Source: CAZSTA01 sp964609495 [NCBI: uncultured bacterium] (GTDB lineage Bacteria > CAZSTA01). Taken from it: a stretch of 22,273 nucleotides of DNA. Numbering within the stretch: position 1 is the first letter of the stretch; the number at the start of each line of letters is the position of its first letter. This document shows, one piece after another, positions 22,229 to 22,273 of the stretch. Made by a program: the position numbers and the translations under genes. The notes under the pieces were generated by a model. The model did no database searches, was not told the origin of the DNA, and saw nothing but the letters and a program-made list of their open reading frames with translations. Location of the stretch: contig CAZSTA010000038.1 in NCBI GenBank assembly GCA_964609495.1, positions 1 through 22,273 of the forward strand. Reading direction: 5' to 3'.

Positions 22229-22273
22229 CGTTCAATCCCTCCCTGCTTGCTCAAACTCGCTCCTGCTTGGGTT

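Overview
The window reads as a bacterial chromosome segment of moderate GC, probably from a deep-branching or uncultured lineage. Three things suggest this: a DHH/CBS-fused CCA-adding enzyme, an AroH-type chorismate mutase operon led by an ABC ATPase, and small exported proteins I do not recognise. The pairing of a zincless MDR dehydrogenase with a sugar-phosphate isomerase, plus GC-rich intergenic palindromes, is reminiscent of Candidatus Poribacteria-like genomes. That placement is a guess. No rRNA, tRNA, CRISPR array, transposase or phage gene was seen.

Left part (about 126-5268, minus strand): a compact aromatic amino-acid operon in the order ABC ATPase, aroH (chorismate mutase), DAHP synthase, prephenate dehydrogenase with ACT domain, EPSP synthase. 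Upstream lie a consensus -10 box and a short palindrome that could be an operator. Together the genes cover entry into the shikimate pathway, the EPSP step, and the branch from chorismate to tyrosine. The ABC ATPase with an extra C-terminal domain is the odd member.

Middle part (5583-12321, minus strand): a long run of tightly packed genes, mostly about RNA and nucleotide housekeeping: CCA-adding enzyme fused to DHH and CBS domains, site-2-type protease, TrpRS, MNT nucleotidyltransferase, HEPN protein, MazG-like protein, RluB-type pseudouridine synthase and a small membrane protein. A strong promoter (TTGACA, 18 bp, TACAAT) sits in front of it. It fixes the CCA-adding start at 12321.

Right part (12385-18679, plus strand): a looser accessory region. 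A secreted aldose 1-epimerase consists of two tandem 347-codon units, 902 bp of which are identical. It has a strong promoter, a long structured leader and two consecutive terminators. Next come two small exported proteins, a putative lipoprotein, a truncated aminoglycoside-phosphotransferase-like remnant and a flavodoxin.

Far right (18953-22228, minus strand): a Tat-exported GH5 glycoside hydrolase, then an MDR dehydrogenase and a xylose-isomerase-like TIM barrel in a two-gene unit, all suggesting sugar or glycan use. Three GC-rich palindromic intergenic repeats (about 12485, 18797 and 20219) share a flanking motif near AATRCGAAGYAWAGACT. They form one dispersed repeat family around these carbohydrate genes.
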